Both the position numbers and the translations under genes were made by a program. Of a stretch of DNA of 64,000 nt, positions 52,735-62,626 are shown one piece after another. Origin of the DNA: UBA927 sp964367095 (lineage in GTDB: Bacteria; Patescibacteriota; Microgenomatia; UBA10105; UBA927); the NCBI GenBank assembly GCA_964367095.1, contig CAYIXE010000001.1, positions 1-64,000 on the forward strand, read 5' to 3'. The notes under the pieces were generated by a model. That model made no database searches. It was not told the DNA's origin and saw nothing but the letters and a program-made list of their open reading frames with translations. Each line of letters starts with the position of its first letter. The first letter of the stretch is position 1.

Positions 52735-53638
52735 ATCTTTTTCCCCATTTACCAAAAAGCGCATCCAAAACCGCGCGTTTTTTTATAGCACTGCCAGATG
52801 CCAAAAATCGTACTGCCTCACGAATAAGCGCAAATTTGGTTTTAAAAGGCGCGAAACGCATGCCTACCAATAATCTGTTTCTGGTCATGTAATACTCGTG
52901 AAGCTTGCTTCCAGACCCGCCCGATGACCCTGCGTTTACATGCCAAATAATAGACGATGGGAAATAACGCAAATTAAATCCGAATCGCTTTACTGCCAAA
53001 CAATAATCCAAATCCTCAAGGTATAAATAATACTTCTCGTCCAGTAATCCTACTTTCTTTATCACTTCTTTAGAAATCATAAATGAACATCCTGTCACAA
53101 AGGGCGTATCACCCGCTTTATCGTATTGTCCGTGATCCACCTCATCTACACCATTGTGTGATGCGTACATATTATCCCAATCCACAATTCCCCCGGCATA
53201 CCAAAATACTCTTCCTTGCTCTTTTTTAGTATAGCGCTCTTTGTGATATTCATGCCCTGCTTGAAAATATATCTTTGAACCTACGACACCTACTGATTCG
53301 TCCTCAAAAGCGTTAAGAATGGTCAATGCATTTAGGTCGACAATTGTATCGTTATTAAGAAGCCATACATAATCAGCACCTCTCAACAGTGCTTCGCGTA
53401 TACCAACATTATTTCCACCGGTAAAACCTAGATTATCGGATAATTTAATAATTCTAGCCCAAGGATGTGCAGTTTTAATAGCGAAAACTGAATCATTCGT
53501 CGATCCATTGTCAACCACGATAGTGTCAACTACCGCGTCTGTTTTTCTCATCGCTTTAATCGACGCCAAGCACGCAATCGTGTCTTTTTTCCCATTCCAA
53601 TTGACGATAACTATAAAAACATGCTTCATAGAGGACAT
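52727..53638 (-). CDS. Family 2 glycosyltransferase
   Basis: A 303-residue GT2 of the rhamnosyltransferase-like group. VIVNWNGKKDTIACLASI, VDNGSTNDSV and WLLNNDTIVD are the nucleotide and metal motifs. FVTGCSFMISKEVIKKVGLL is followed by YLYLEDLDYCLAVKRFGF with the catalytic ED. AGSSGGSGSKLHEYYMTRNR is typical of this branch. No membrane anchor is evident. A second ATG three codons in (53629) would also fit the 4-nt coupling to the upstream gene. Confidence 0.83.
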   Translation of the reverse strand: MSSMKHVFIVIVNWNGKKDTIACLASIKAMRKTDAVVDTIVVDNGSTNDSVFAIKTAHPWARIIKLSDNLGFTGGNNVGIREALLRGADYVWLLNNDTIVDLNALTILNAFEDESVGVVGSKIYFQAGHEYHKERYTKKEQGRVFWYAGGIVDWDNMYASHNGVDEVDHGQYDKAGDTPFVTGCSFMISKEVIKKVGLLDEKYYLYLEDLDYCLAVKRFGFNLRYFPSSIIWHVNAGSSGGSGSKLHEYYMTRNRLLVGMRFAPFKTKFALIREAVRFLASGSAIKKRAVLDALFGKWGKRYE

Positions 53639-54546
53639 ATGCGAATAAACCGACGCTTAATTTGATACCACAAAGAACGAATAGGATTTGAAGCATCGCG
53701 CATTTTTGAGGTTAACATCCAGTACGATACATCCTTTCCCTGACGTGATAGTTCATCAGTCACGTCAAAAAGTTTAATTTCCTTTTCTCTAAACCCTTCT
53801 CTTTCCCACAGTTTTACAAATACTATAAACATATAAAATCCCTGAAGCATGGAAAGTACAAGTCCATGAAGTCCGTCTTTATATCCTCTCTGGGCAAAAT
53901 AAATTTTCACAAAATCCCGCAAAGGAAAACGCAGTGCGTCGTACCATACGACGTTGTAGCCTGAGGCAATAAACTTTTCGACCTCGCTTACCGTATAAAT
54001 ATGTTCCATTTTATATAAAAACTGCTCAATGGAGTGATAATTATGATGAATAAATGGCTCATCGAGTGTTTCTGTTTGGCCATCTACATGAAGATATTCA
54101 TGGACATGTTTTTCTGGGAACTTTCCTTTTCCTTTTCGAAATAACCGAAGCTGCGGGTCAGGCCACCATACACCATGACGTATCCATGTACCAAAAATAA
54201 TATTTTTGCGAGGTATCCAATACCCCGAAATAGCCGGATTATTTTCATGAAGGACTTTACCAATTGCCAAAACGAGATCTTTCGTCAGTTCTTCATCGTC
54301 ATCTAAATTAAGTATCCAATCAGTCGTCACTTTGGTAAATCCATAGTTTTTATTACTATTTAACATGAGGCTATTCTCTCGATCTATATGCGTTGCATTA
54401 TATTTTTGGGAAATAAGAAGTGTTTCCATGTCTTTCGCACTGGAAACGACAATAATCTTTGCATGGAGGGGCGCGACGGACTTTAAGCATCGGTCCAACT
54501 GAAACGGTCTTTTGTATGTAGAAACGACCACGGTACAATTTGTCAT
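53626..54546 (-). CDS. WaaE-like family 2 glycosyltransferase
   Basis: A 306-residue GT2. VVVSTYKRPFQLDRCLKSV opens the fold. LNLDDDEEL is the metal site, and FRKGKGKFPEKHVHEYLHVD carries the HVHE acceptor block shared with the protein at 27220-27990. QRGYKDGLHGLVLSMLQGFY is the membrane-facing C-terminal region. The tail of about 50 residues after FVKLWERE is longer and basic (QIKRRFIRICPL). It lies 1 nt from the flippase gene. Confidence 0.82.
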   Translation of the reverse strand: MTNCTVVVSTYKRPFQLDRCLKSVAPLHAKIIVVSSAKDMETLLISQKYNATHIDRENSLMLNSNKNYGFTKVTTDWILNLDDDEELTKDLVLAIGKVLHENNPAISGYWIPRKNIIFGTWIRHGVWWPDPQLRLFRKGKGKFPEKHVHEYLHVDGQTETLDEPFIHHNYHSIEQFLYKMEHIYTVSEVEKFIASGYNVVWYDALRFPLRDFVKIYFAQRGYKDGLHGLVLSMLQGFYMFIVFVKLWEREGFREKEIKLFDVTDELSRQGKDVSYWMLTSKMRDASNPIRSLWYQIKRRFIRICPL

Positions 54547-54547
54547 A

Positions 54548-55990
54548 TTAGCTTCTCAATGATTTTATAAAGCCTAGAACGCGACTTTTATCTGTAAGAT
54601 ATATACACCCCGTGTAAAGTATAACACCCGAAAGTCCGACAAAAAAAAGTGTTACGTATGTACTCGGAACAATTTTTAGAATGGTCACATACCACAGCGC
54701 TTGTATCAAAGATGATACGACTGCACTAGAGATATTTCTTATAAATGTAAACGGCACGATCTTTTGCATCTCTTTTACAACAATCCCTATTGTAAATGTG
54801 ATAAGAAAAATAGAAAATGCGACGCCTTGGAATCCAAAAAAGTGAATAAATATCACCGTAACGACCCATGTAAGGGTAGTCCACATCACCATCAAAAGAA
54901 GTGTTGTTTTAATCTTTCCTATTGCATTGAGTGCATTGGTAAGAGGCGTTGTCAGTCCTGCAATCGCCGCGGCTCCGACGAAAAAATAAAATGACAAAAG
55001 TGCTGGTTCCCATTTCGTATACTTAGGTATCAAATGCACAAGCGGTCGGACGAAAAATAGAAGTGCTATCGAGATAGGAAAAATGGTGAGAGATAATCCG
55101 TAAATAGTTTTCTCAAGTGCTTTCCCCAAAAGTATTTTGTCATGCTGGATACGGGAAAATGCCGGAAAGGTGACGCGTATGACGCTATCCATGATAAGGC
55201 GCAAAGGAACCTCTGCCCACTTTTTCGCCCACCCCAAATATCCGACTTCAGAAAAAGGGAGCGCCTTCCCCAAAAAGATAATCAATAAATCATCTTTCAC
55301 CACAGCTAAAAATGAATTCATCTGAAACGGTATACCGAACTTTAAAAGTTTATGCGCCACACTTCTTGATATCCCAAAGCTAGGCATCCAAGGCCAAACG
55401 ATATATGCCGTTATCACACCTAATATACCCCGACATAATACGGCCCATGAAAAGCTTGCCACACCAAGCCCCTTCCATGCCAAAAATACTGCAACGACAT
55501 AAAATCCAAGTGTCTCGACAATCGTGGGGATCACGAGCCGATTAAAAGCCAAGGACCGCTCCATAAGTATTGATGGAATAGTTTTTAACGATGATAAGAA
55601 AAATGACACGACGAGAGCGCGAAACAGCCACACGCCTGATGCATCCAGCATATAAAAATCGCCTATCTTATATGAAAAAAATAAGGCAATGGTTACAGCA
55701 GAACCTACCAGAAGCTGCTGGATGGTAAAGGTCGTCTGAAGATCTTCTGTAGTAAGATCATCCTTTTTTTGCACGAGGGCGGCGGCCAATCCTATATCTG
55801 AAAAGTATCCCAAAAACGAAATAACAGCAGACACGACATAGTACACACCAAATATCGAAGGAGTCAAAAGAAGTGTCAAAAGAAACGTCGCAACAAATCC
55901 TACAATCTGCAACGTAAAAGTTCTTGCGGTAAGAGCCACCATCCCTTTTACTGACTTTGATTTAATGTCTTTTATATCAGTGTCTGTCAT
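54548..55990 (-). CDS. Polysaccharide flippase (Wzx, PST-type)
   Basis: A 480-residue integral membrane protein with twelve to fourteen hydrophobic segments. It begins KSVKGMVALTARTFTLQIVG and continues LLTPSIFGVYYVVSAVISFL, then DIGLAAALVQKKDDLTTEDL, the classic pattern of O-antigen and PST-type exporters. Its role would be to flip a lipid-linked glycan made by the surrounding GT2 and GT4 enzymes. It is longer than and distinct from the flippase at 18628-19878, so the two clusters may export different glycans. It overlaps the DPM1-like gene by 14 nt. Confidence 0.88.
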   Translation of the reverse strand: MTDTDIKDIKSKSVKGMVALTARTFTLQIVGFVATFLLTLLLTPSIFGVYYVVSAVISFLGYFSDIGLAAALVQKKDDLTTEDLQTTFTIQQLLVGSAVTIALFFSYKIGDFYMLDASGVWLFRALVVSFFLSSLKTIPSILMERSLAFNRLVIPTIVETLGFYVVAVFLAWKGLGVASFSWAVLCRGILGVITAYIVWPWMPSFGISRSVAHKLLKFGIPFQMNSFLAVVKDDLLIIFLGKALPFSEVGYLGWAKKWAEVPLRLIMDSVIRVTFPAFSRIQHDKILLGKALEKTIYGLSLTIFPISIALLFFVRPLVHLIPKYTKWEPALLSFYFFVGAAAIAGLTTPLTNALNAIGKIKTTLLLMVMWTTLTWVVTVIFIHFFGFQGVAFSIFLITFTIGIVVKEMQKIVPFTFIRNISSAVVSSLIQALWYVTILKIVPSTYVTLFFVGLSGVILYTGCIYLTDKSRVLGFIKSLRS

Positions 55991-56717
55991 ACTGTAAATT
56001 TTTCCAGGGACGCGTCATAAACAGACGGTACAAACCCTTAAGATCGCCGAATGCAGTTTTTAGAACTCGTACTGTGGACCCAGGATTATCTACCCACCGA
56101 ACCGGTTCTTCATAAATGCGTATCCCGCTTTTTTCGGCAAGAACAAGTAATTCTGTATCAAAAAACCACTCGTTATCTCTAATTCTTGGAAGAATTGTGC
56201 GGGCAATCGTCGAGGACATGGCTTTAAATCCACACTGTGCATCCGAAAAATTAACAAAAAAGAATAGTTTAATGAGGATAATATACATTTTTGATGTAAT
56301 AGTTCGAAGCGCTGATCTGCCGTACACAAGTGATCCAGCCGCATTTCGCGTCCCGATTGAGATGTCGTATCCTCGGGAAAGCGAATGAATCAGAGCTGGT
56401 AAATGCCTAAGATCGCTTGATAAATCAATATCCATATAACAAACAAATCGTGCCGTGCTTTGAAGCCAGGCTTTTTTCACTGCTCGGCCTCTTCCTTTTT
56501 CTTTAAGGTGAATGCTTGAGACGATGGCGTATTTTTTTGTCATCGCATTGGCTATTTCATACGTTTTATCGGTTGATGCATTATCAGCAATTACGATTGT
56601 TGTTTTATACTCTTTAAGATGTGTGGTAACAAAAAAGACAAGCGTCTCCACACTTGAAGAAAGATCCTCTTCTTCGTTGTACACCGGCAATATTATGTCA
56701 AGCGTTATTTTTTTCAT
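55977..56717 (-). CDS. DPM1/ALG5-like polyprenyl-phosphate glycosyltransferase
   Basis: A 246-residue GT2. LDIILPVYNEEEDLSSSVET, IADNASTDKTYEIA and GRGRAVKKAWLQSTARF are followed by the metal site YMDIDLSSDL. DAQCGFKAM and EWFFDTELLVLAEKSG are the characteristic downstream motifs, and PVRWVDNPGSTVRVLKT ends the domain. A hydrophobic stretch lies near residues 155-170 (MYIILIKLFFFV). It would provide a lipid-linked sugar for the GT-C-like proteins encoded on both sides. Confidence 0.86.
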   Translation of the reverse strand: MKKITLDIILPVYNEEEDLSSSVETLVFFVTTHLKEYKTTIVIADNASTDKTYEIANAMTKKYAIVSSIHLKEKGRGRAVKKAWLQSTARFVCYMDIDLSSDLRHLPALIHSLSRGYDISIGTRNAAGSLVYGRSALRTITSKMYIILIKLFFFVNFSDAQCGFKAMSSTIARTILPRIRDNEWFFDTELLVLAEKSGIRIYEEPVRWVDNPGSTVRVLKTAFGDLKGLYRLFMTRPWKNLQYDRH

Positions 56718-58362
56718 ATCGAATATAAAAAACTATACAAAACACGCCGGTTAAAAAGCTTAGTATATTTGCTGCCCGCCGCACAGGCGTATCAGATAGA
56801 CGTAATTCTACTACACTCTCGCCTTCTAATACTTGAAGGATTGGAAATCCATCCGCAATCGTTGCCTTTATTTCTTTTCCATTGACACTATAATGCCATC
56901 CCGGAAACCACGCCTTCAATATGCGCACAGGCTGAGCAGAAGAAGAAACGATTCTTGCTTTCAAATAGTTTGATTTTTGGACAATGCTTACACTCTTAAT
57001 CAAACCCTCAGATTCAAAAATAGAATCATTCTTAAGTGAAGAACTCTTAGGGCGGATAAGATCATAAGGCAAATACTCATCAGATATTTTGGAGACGCGC
57101 ACCTTTAATTCGTTGACTGATTCATAATCGTCAATCGGTCTATACGTTTTTTGCTGCGGCCGAAATTCCTGCTGGTTTACGATGAGAACAAGTATGATAA
57201 TACTGACGGCAAAGACTCGCCTCATCAAAGATCTACTTTGTGTAAATGCCGTCGCAGCAACTACCGACAGAGCAAACGAAGCACTGCTTAAAAACCGCCA
57301 CGGATATTGAATATACGAAAAACCCGGAATATACTCCCAAACACTAGCTGATATTGGAAGCATAAAAAATACACTAAGAAAAAATATAATAAACCCAAAA
57401 AGAAGAATCCGACGGGTATTTGATAGAGTAAATCGATGCACAAAGAAAAGAAACATAGCATAGAGAAACAGTGCCAAATGAATAGTTCCAAGCTTAAATG
57501 ACATGCCGTCAATACATCCTGAAGTGGAACCCCCAAAGCCCCATGGGGAATTGATAAATTGTGATACACACACAAAATGCGATCGAAAATCAGCAGAGCC
57601 GCCTGCCTGGGCTGCAACATTTGTATACCCCATCTCAAAAAGTGCCGGCAGCCAAAAAAACGCACTGAGTAATAATCCAATACCAACCTCTAAAAGATAA
57701 ATAGAAAGCACTGAATCAACGTTCTTCTTTCGAAATTTTGAAACACCCGCATACACTCCAATCCATAACACATAAAATATCACCCAAACATATCCTGATA
57801 TCGTGTGGGATAAAATAGTAAGTGCGATGCCAAGAGAACCGACAAACACAGTCTTAGGCTTCACCTTTGACAATAAAGGTGCCGCAATACCATAAAAAAG
57901 AAGAGGCAAAAATGCCGTCGCGTAGAGCTCTCCTACGGCCCCTCGTACATACAATTGCACCGCATGGTACGGCGCGTACATAAAAAGAATCGCGGAGACA
58001 GCCGCCGCCATAACACCAAGAAACTGTTCAAGTACTAAAAATGCCAATAAAGGAGCCAAAATCATGCCAAGTCCCATCATGATCTTTGTAGCAAACATCG
58101 CAGGAATCCCTAAATTTGTTAACGCACCGCCTATATAGTATGGAAGCGGTCCATAAAAATTAAATATCGGATATCCATAGCCGTATCCTAAATCACTCAC
58201 CCAACGCACGGGAAACTGTCCATCAGAAAGTGATCGTGCCATAGATACAACTCTGCCAACTTGGGTGTCATCATGCATCGGGAAATACGATGGCCCCAAA
58301 AGAGACAAGATGCCAAATGTAGAAAGGAGAATAACTGCAAGAAGGACAATTATTTTTTTCAT
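56698..58362 (-). CDS. PTPS-related membrane protein (GT-C-like)
   Basis: A 554-residue protein with about twelve membrane segments. The first loop has YFPMHDDTQVGRVVSMA, so HDG is replaced by HDD. VRGAVGELYATAFLP, ILSHTISGYV, PALFEMGYTN and IQYPWRFLSS follow in the family order. The C-terminal module is AWFPGWHYSVNGK with LEGESVVELRLSDTPVRR. A cysteine-bearing outer loop (SHFVCVSQFINSPW, TSGCIDG) is specific to this copy. It overlaps the DPM1-like gene by 20 nt and the next PTPS-related gene by 4 nt. Confidence 0.78.
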   Translation of the reverse strand: MKKIIVLLAVILLSTFGILSLLGPSYFPMHDDTQVGRVVSMARSLSDGQFPVRWVSDLGYGYGYPIFNFYGPLPYYIGGALTNLGIPAMFATKIMMGLGMILAPLLAFLVLEQFLGVMAAAVSAILFMYAPYHAVQLYVRGAVGELYATAFLPLLFYGIAAPLLSKVKPKTVFVGSLGIALTILSHTISGYVWVIFYVLWIGVYAGVSKFRKKNVDSVLSIYLLEVGIGLLLSAFFWLPALFEMGYTNVAAQAGGSADFRSHFVCVSQFINSPWGFGGSTSGCIDGMSFKLGTIHLALFLYAMFLFFVHRFTLSNTRRILLFGFIIFFLSVFFMLPISASVWEYIPGFSYIQYPWRFLSSASFALSVVAATAFTQSRSLMRRVFAVSIIILVLIVNQQEFRPQQKTYRPIDDYESVNELKVRVSKISDEYLPYDLIRPKSSSLKNDSIFESEGLIKSVSIVQKSNYLKARIVSSSAQPVRILKAWFPGWHYSVNGKEIKATIADGFPILQVLEGESVVELRLSDTPVRRAANILSFLTGVFCIVFYIRYEKNNA

Positions 58363-59897
58363 GGTTTAAATTTCATTCGTATCATCCACTCGATATATAA
58401 AATAATAAACCCCAATGAAATGATATCTGCCACCAACCGGAATCCCGTCTCACGAAATGATGCCTCCAACCTGTGTTTGCCTTTAGGGACTGTAATATGC
58501 ATTACTCCGTATGGATTTTTATACTCGATAGGGGTAAGTACGCCATTTAATGCAACTCCCCATCCTGGATAATAAATTGTATTTATAGAAATCAGACTTT
58601 CAGCCTTGGCATCTATAATGCCGTCTATCCGTTGTACAGTATCCTGACTGGAAAAAAATTCTGCATCTCCTGACAGGACTTCTACTTTTTGGGCAGCACG
58701 GATGGTTTGTATCGTTTGTACCCACCGAGGCATATATTCATTCTTCACGGTAGTCGTCGCTTCGTTTGTACTGTAATACCCTTCACCATGATCGACATAA
58801 ACGATTGCACTCTGCGAAACTAAAACAATATATACGAGTGAACACGTCAGAATAAATACAACGATACCTTTTATTTTGTTGGGTACAAATGACAGCATGG
58901 AAGACACCGTAAATGCACCAATAAAAGACGCCAATGATAAGAATCGATAGGGAAATTGGACATAAAAGCTAAGTTGTGGAATCAATTTCCAGACAAACAT
59001 ACTTATGGGTAACGCCAGCGCCGCACTGCAAAGTGTTACTACAGCAGATGTTTTTTCAAAAACAGTAATTTTATGCTTTGCAAAAAATAATAGAACAAGT
59101 GATGAGATAAAACCTATTCCTAAAAGCGGCCACTGATCAAGCCGTATGAAATACGATAACGAATCAGCGACACGTATGCTGTCAAACAACACAAATCGTC
59201 TTTCGTAAAGCGCCGGCAGCCAAAAAAATGTCGCCATCCCTATACCAATACCTATACTTTTTATATAAAGAAAACGCTTGCTTTGCATGAATGAAAACAA
59301 AAGAAAAACACCCAAAAATAAAAGTGCTAACGAATTATGACTGACGAGCAAAACAGCAGTTGCGACAGGGATAACCCATAAAACATTTGAAACAATACCG
59401 TAAAACAGAATACTTGCCGGAAGAAACGCAAACAGCTCTCCCACCGACCCTCTTTTAAATAAATCAAATACGACATACGGACTTAATACAAACGATATGG
59501 CGCCTACTGTTGCTTCAAGCAAATGATATTTTTTCCTAAGCGTCAAATATAATACTACTGCCGACCCGACGACAGATATCGAAAGCACGATCTTTATAAC
59601 ATCGACATACGAAAATCCAAAAAGTCGAACGAATGATCCAACATACAAAAATCCAGGATATAAAAAATTTGCGACCGGATACCCGTAATTATGGTATAAA
59701 CGGCCCAAGAATCGTACAGGAAATTGACCCTCTGCCAAACTTTGATAAAACGCCGAGAGACGAATGATCATCCAGTCTCCATCATCCGTGACAAAAAATC
59801 CGCGGTAAAACAACGGCCACAATAAAAGTATCGATGCTAATAATATGGCGCCAATTCCAAGCCATTCGTATGGAGTCTTGTGTGGTTTTATGGTCAT
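58359..59897 (-). CDS. PTPS-related membrane protein (GT-C-like)
   Basis: A 512-residue protein with about eleven membrane segments. FVTDDGDWMIIRLSAFY is the first-loop motif, with Asp-Asp in place of His-Asp. FKRGSVGELFAFLP, LLVSHNSLALLF, PALYERRFVLFD and VQFPYRFLSLASF are conserved. The C-terminal module TIYYPGWGVALNG with PKGKHRLEASFRETGFR is followed by a last helix. Together with the upstream neighbour at 59894 and downstream one at 56698 it forms a three-gene block with 4-nt overlaps. Confidence 0.78.
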   Translation of the reverse strand: MTIKPHKTPYEWLGIGAILLASILLLWPLFYRGFFVTDDGDWMIIRLSAFYQSLAEGQFPVRFLGRLYHNYGYPVANFLYPGFLYVGSFVRLFGFSYVDVIKIVLSISVVGSAVVLYLTLRKKYHLLEATVGAISFVLSPYVVFDLFKRGSVGELFAFLPASILFYGIVSNVLWVIPVATAVLLVSHNSLALLFLGVFLLFSFMQSKRFLYIKSIGIGIGMATFFWLPALYERRFVLFDSIRVADSLSYFIRLDQWPLLGIGFISSLVLLFFAKHKITVFEKTSAVVTLCSAALALPISMFVWKLIPQLSFYVQFPYRFLSLASFIGAFTVSSMLSFVPNKIKGIVVFILTCSLVYIVLVSQSAIVYVDHGEGYYSTNEATTTVKNEYMPRWVQTIQTIRAAQKVEVLSGDAEFFSSQDTVQRIDGIIDAKAESLISINTIYYPGWGVALNGVLTPIEYKNPYGVMHITVPKGKHRLEASFRETGFRLVADIISLGFIILYIEWMIRMKFKP

Positions 59898-61423
59898 TGT
59901 TTTGATGGTGGCGTAGGGAGAGGAAGTGCCACTTTATAAAGTCGCATATATTTGCCTTCCCGCTTGCCTTTTTGATATTCCCCTAAAAGAGTCAAAGCCC
60001 ATCCTATTGGAGGTGTTTGTTTTGCATTGAGCACAAGATACGTTGATCCCTTTTTGACAGCCGTAAATACCTCGGCTGGAGTCTCTTCCGGTATAGGCCA
60101 AATGCCTTTGATCGTGACATTGGGGTTTGATACCAAATATATCTCAAGTGCATATGGGAGTAACCCGAATGTCCCATCGGTAAAAACACTAATAGGAGAA
60201 ACAGACGCTTCATTTCGTAAAAATGAAACCACCTGCGGCACTCCCCATCCTGATGGCCAATCTTCTAAATACTGCGACCTATCAGAAACGGGAAGTGATG
60301 CATTCCATGGATCAGAAATTACCGAATAACTTATCACCATGCTTGGCAAAATAAGAATTAACACAAACACTATTTTTATAATAGGACGTGTTATTCTATC
60401 CCAAATTCTAACAATCGCATCAGCCCCAACGATAAGAAGCGGAATGGTCATAAAAAGTATAAATCTGGGATACAACACTTTCCCGAAGTTAGAAAGGGCC
60501 ACAAACGGCAACCCCCACCAAAGATAGAGAAGAATCCGTTCTCGCCACTTAGGAGTCATAAATAATAATGGTGCAAAAACAGCTACAAATATTGGGAGTG
60601 TCAAATATGAACGCAGCCAATCAAACATGCCTCTTAGATTTCCTGTCAAATACCGGAAAGGCTCAAGCATCCACTCTGAAAAAGTAAACAAAAACACACC
60701 GTTTTTTTGACCTACCATGTGAAAAAATGGTGAGAGACGTAAAATACTATATACCACTTGCGACAATACGGCTGCTATAAAAACAAACCCGACAAATTGC
60801 AATAATCTTTTTATCAATTGATCTTTCCGCCAATCAAATAAAATCAAGCTAAATGGTACTAAATAGAGGCTTAAAAATCCTGAACTTTTATTGAGCATTC
60901 CCGCTCCCAATAAAAGCCCCAATAGAAGCGCCGTATCAAGTCGCGGCTTGGACACCAGAAGTATAGCAAGGTATAAATTCCATATAGAAAACGCACTCAC
61001 CATCGAATCATAGAGTGCCATCCGGTCATACAGCATGGTAAACGGAGATAACAAATATATAATTGATGCAACCCACGCTACCCTGACACTTAAAAATAAC
61101 CTGTATGCCACTGCCCATACTCCAAGAAGCGTTAAAGCGCCGGCCAATACAGAGGTGAGCCTTCCGACAAACAGTGGGTCAAAAGGCACGAGGCGCAGCA
61201 AAATCATCATGATCCATGTAAACATCGGCTGCTTCCCGTCGGTTAACGATATGAATCGCCAATTAGCGTCTTGTGCGCCAATTTGAGACCATCGTATATA
61301 TATTGCTTCATCCGTGAATATAGGAAGAGCAGTCAAGTTGGCAAGCCTCGTCCACGCGTAGACTGCTAAGATAAGTACAGCGCCTAAAACAAATCCAAAG
61401 AGGCTCTTTTTATTCCACCGCAT
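59894..61423 (-). CDS. GT39 (ArnT/PMT_2) membrane glycosyltransferase
   Basis: A 509-residue protein and the most classical ArnT-like one here. LPIFTDEAIYIRWSQIG has the catalytic Asp-Glu, and LTDGKQPMFTWIMMI matches the PMT_2 second loop. RLTSVLAGALTLLGVWAVAY and SPFTMLYDRMALYDSMVSAF follow. The ATG at 61423 is chosen because a TATAAT ends exactly 6 nt before it; the longer frame from 61489 would translate through the promoter. ArnT-type enzymes transfer sugars from undecaprenyl phosphate; the acceptor is unknown. Confidence 0.82.
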   Translation of the reverse strand: MRWNKKSLFGFVLGAVLILAVYAWTRLANLTALPIFTDEAIYIRWSQIGAQDANWRFISLTDGKQPMFTWIMMILLRLVPFDPLFVGRLTSVLAGALTLLGVWAVAYRLFLSVRVAWVASIIYLLSPFTMLYDRMALYDSMVSAFSIWNLYLAILLVSKPRLDTALLLGLLLGAGMLNKSSGFLSLYLVPFSLILFDWRKDQLIKRLLQFVGFVFIAAVLSQVVYSILRLSPFFHMVGQKNGVFLFTFSEWMLEPFRYLTGNLRGMFDWLRSYLTLPIFVAVFAPLLFMTPKWRERILLYLWWGLPFVALSNFGKVLYPRFILFMTIPLLIVGADAIVRIWDRITRPIIKIVFVLILILPSMVISYSVISDPWNASLPVSDRSQYLEDWPSGWGVPQVVSFLRNEASVSPISVFTDGTFGLLPYALEIYLVSNPNVTIKGIWPIPEETPAEVFTAVKKGSTYLVLNAKQTPPIGWALTLLGEYQKGKREGKYMRLYKVALPLPTPPSKQ

Positions 61424-61429
61424 AGCCTC

Positions 61430-61459
61430 ATTATATAAAATAAGAGACAACACAAGCAA
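61430..61459 (-). promoter_or_regulatory. Candidate leaderless promoter of the GT39 gene
   Basis: A perfect TATAAT (61435-61430) is followed by GAGGCT and the ATG at 61423. TTGCTT (61459-61454) is a moderate -35 at 18 nt. The 6-nt gap equals that at 21929-21922. GAGG is too close to the ATG to act well as a ribosome-binding site. Confidence 0.5.
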
Positions 61460-61460
61460 A

Positions 61461-62609
61461 TCAGCGAAAACGACCGCTTCTTCTCTCAAAAACGAAAAAT
61501 GAAATAATGGAGCTAATGATGGAGACGATAATTATCGTTGTTTTTACCTGTTGACCGTAAGGCGTAAAGCTTCCTATATACAAATATGGCACGTATGAAA
61601 GCAATAAACCACATGAAAGTATAGAAAAGGCAATGTACATGCCTTTTTGTGACGGCTCTAAAGCAACAAATGGCATCACCCAGACAAGATACCACGGTAG
61701 AAACTCGCGCTTTAGTATAACGATTACCAGTCCAACTATCATTGCTACTAGCATCCAGCTCGTACGCTTTTTAAGCATATACAAAGGAACCAGCATTATA
61801 GTCATCAGCTTTGATGCTATCGACATCGAAAGCCAAAACAATGCCGATATCATATCCCTTTTCTGTAGATACCAAAGACTCACGAGTACAAATGCTGAAA
61901 GCACGATATCATTGTGAGAACTCACCAGCGTTTCAACGATTATCAAGGGGTTTAAAGCAAACAACGCCAAGCCAAATGCCGCTTCTGTTGGTTTTTCTCT
62001 TGAAAGAATTTTTTCAATCATTTTACATGCGAGAAGATAAAATAATGCGACCAATAGTTTCATGTTTACCATAATGAGGATAAAGTATCCGAATCCCAAA
62101 AGATATGGAATAAGTGAGAAAAATATCCATAATGGAGCGTATGCTGTGGATAAATGTGTCCATCGCATAAAATTTAGCCATGGATCTATACCTGCAAACA
62201 TAAGGGGAATAATCTCATATGGGTTTTTGTGATACACAAGTATTGTTTTAGCAGTGAACATATAATTGAAAAAATCATACGAAAGAAAAGCGGGATAAGA
62301 AAAAATAAGAACTACTACCAGTATATAAATTATCTTCCATATTTTATTGCGATTTATACTCTTATTCTTGACAAGTGACAAAACCTGAAAATACAACAAA
62401 TAAAACAGAGAAACAATACCAATGTACGCAAACGTTGAAAGAGGCCGATTATAAAACCCAATATATTGAAAGGATTTTTGCAGGGACTGGACGATACTTG
62501 CCCGAGAAAGCGTTAAGTTCAAATCAACTTGTGTATACGAGTATAAAAACAACGCGATAACAGAAATGATGTACCCTATGATAACAAAATGTGACGGTTT
62601 GTTTTTCAC
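61461..62609 (-). CDS. MptB/GT87-like membrane glycosyltransferase
   Basis: A 382-residue paralogue of the protein at 25559-26683. YDFFNYMFTAKTI and YHKNPYEIIP form the first outer loop, TAYAPLWIFFSLIPYLLGFG the next, and NPLIIVETLVSSHNDIVL the third. About eleven membrane segments are present, with a short basic C terminus (FERRSGRFR). It follows the DPM1-like gene by 17 nt, which fits supply of its lipid-linked donor by that enzyme. Mannose is suggested only by family. Confidence 0.78.
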   Translation of the reverse strand: MKNKPSHFVIIGYIISVIALFLYSYTQVDLNLTLSRASIVQSLQKSFQYIGFYNRPLSTFAYIGIVSLFYLLYFQVLSLVKNKSINRNKIWKIIYILVVVLIFSYPAFLSYDFFNYMFTAKTILVYHKNPYEIIPLMFAGIDPWLNFMRWTHLSTAYAPLWIFFSLIPYLLGFGYFILIMVNMKLLVALFYLLACKMIEKILSREKPTEAAFGLALFALNPLIIVETLVSSHNDIVLSAFVLVSLWYLQKRDMISALFWLSMSIASKLMTIMLVPLYMLKKRTSWMLVAMIVGLVIVILKREFLPWYLVWVMPFVALEPSQKGMYIAFSILSCGLLLSYVPYLYIGSFTPYGQQVKTTIIIVSIISSIISFFVFERRSGRFR

Positions 62610-62626
62610 AATTTTATAATTTGGGC

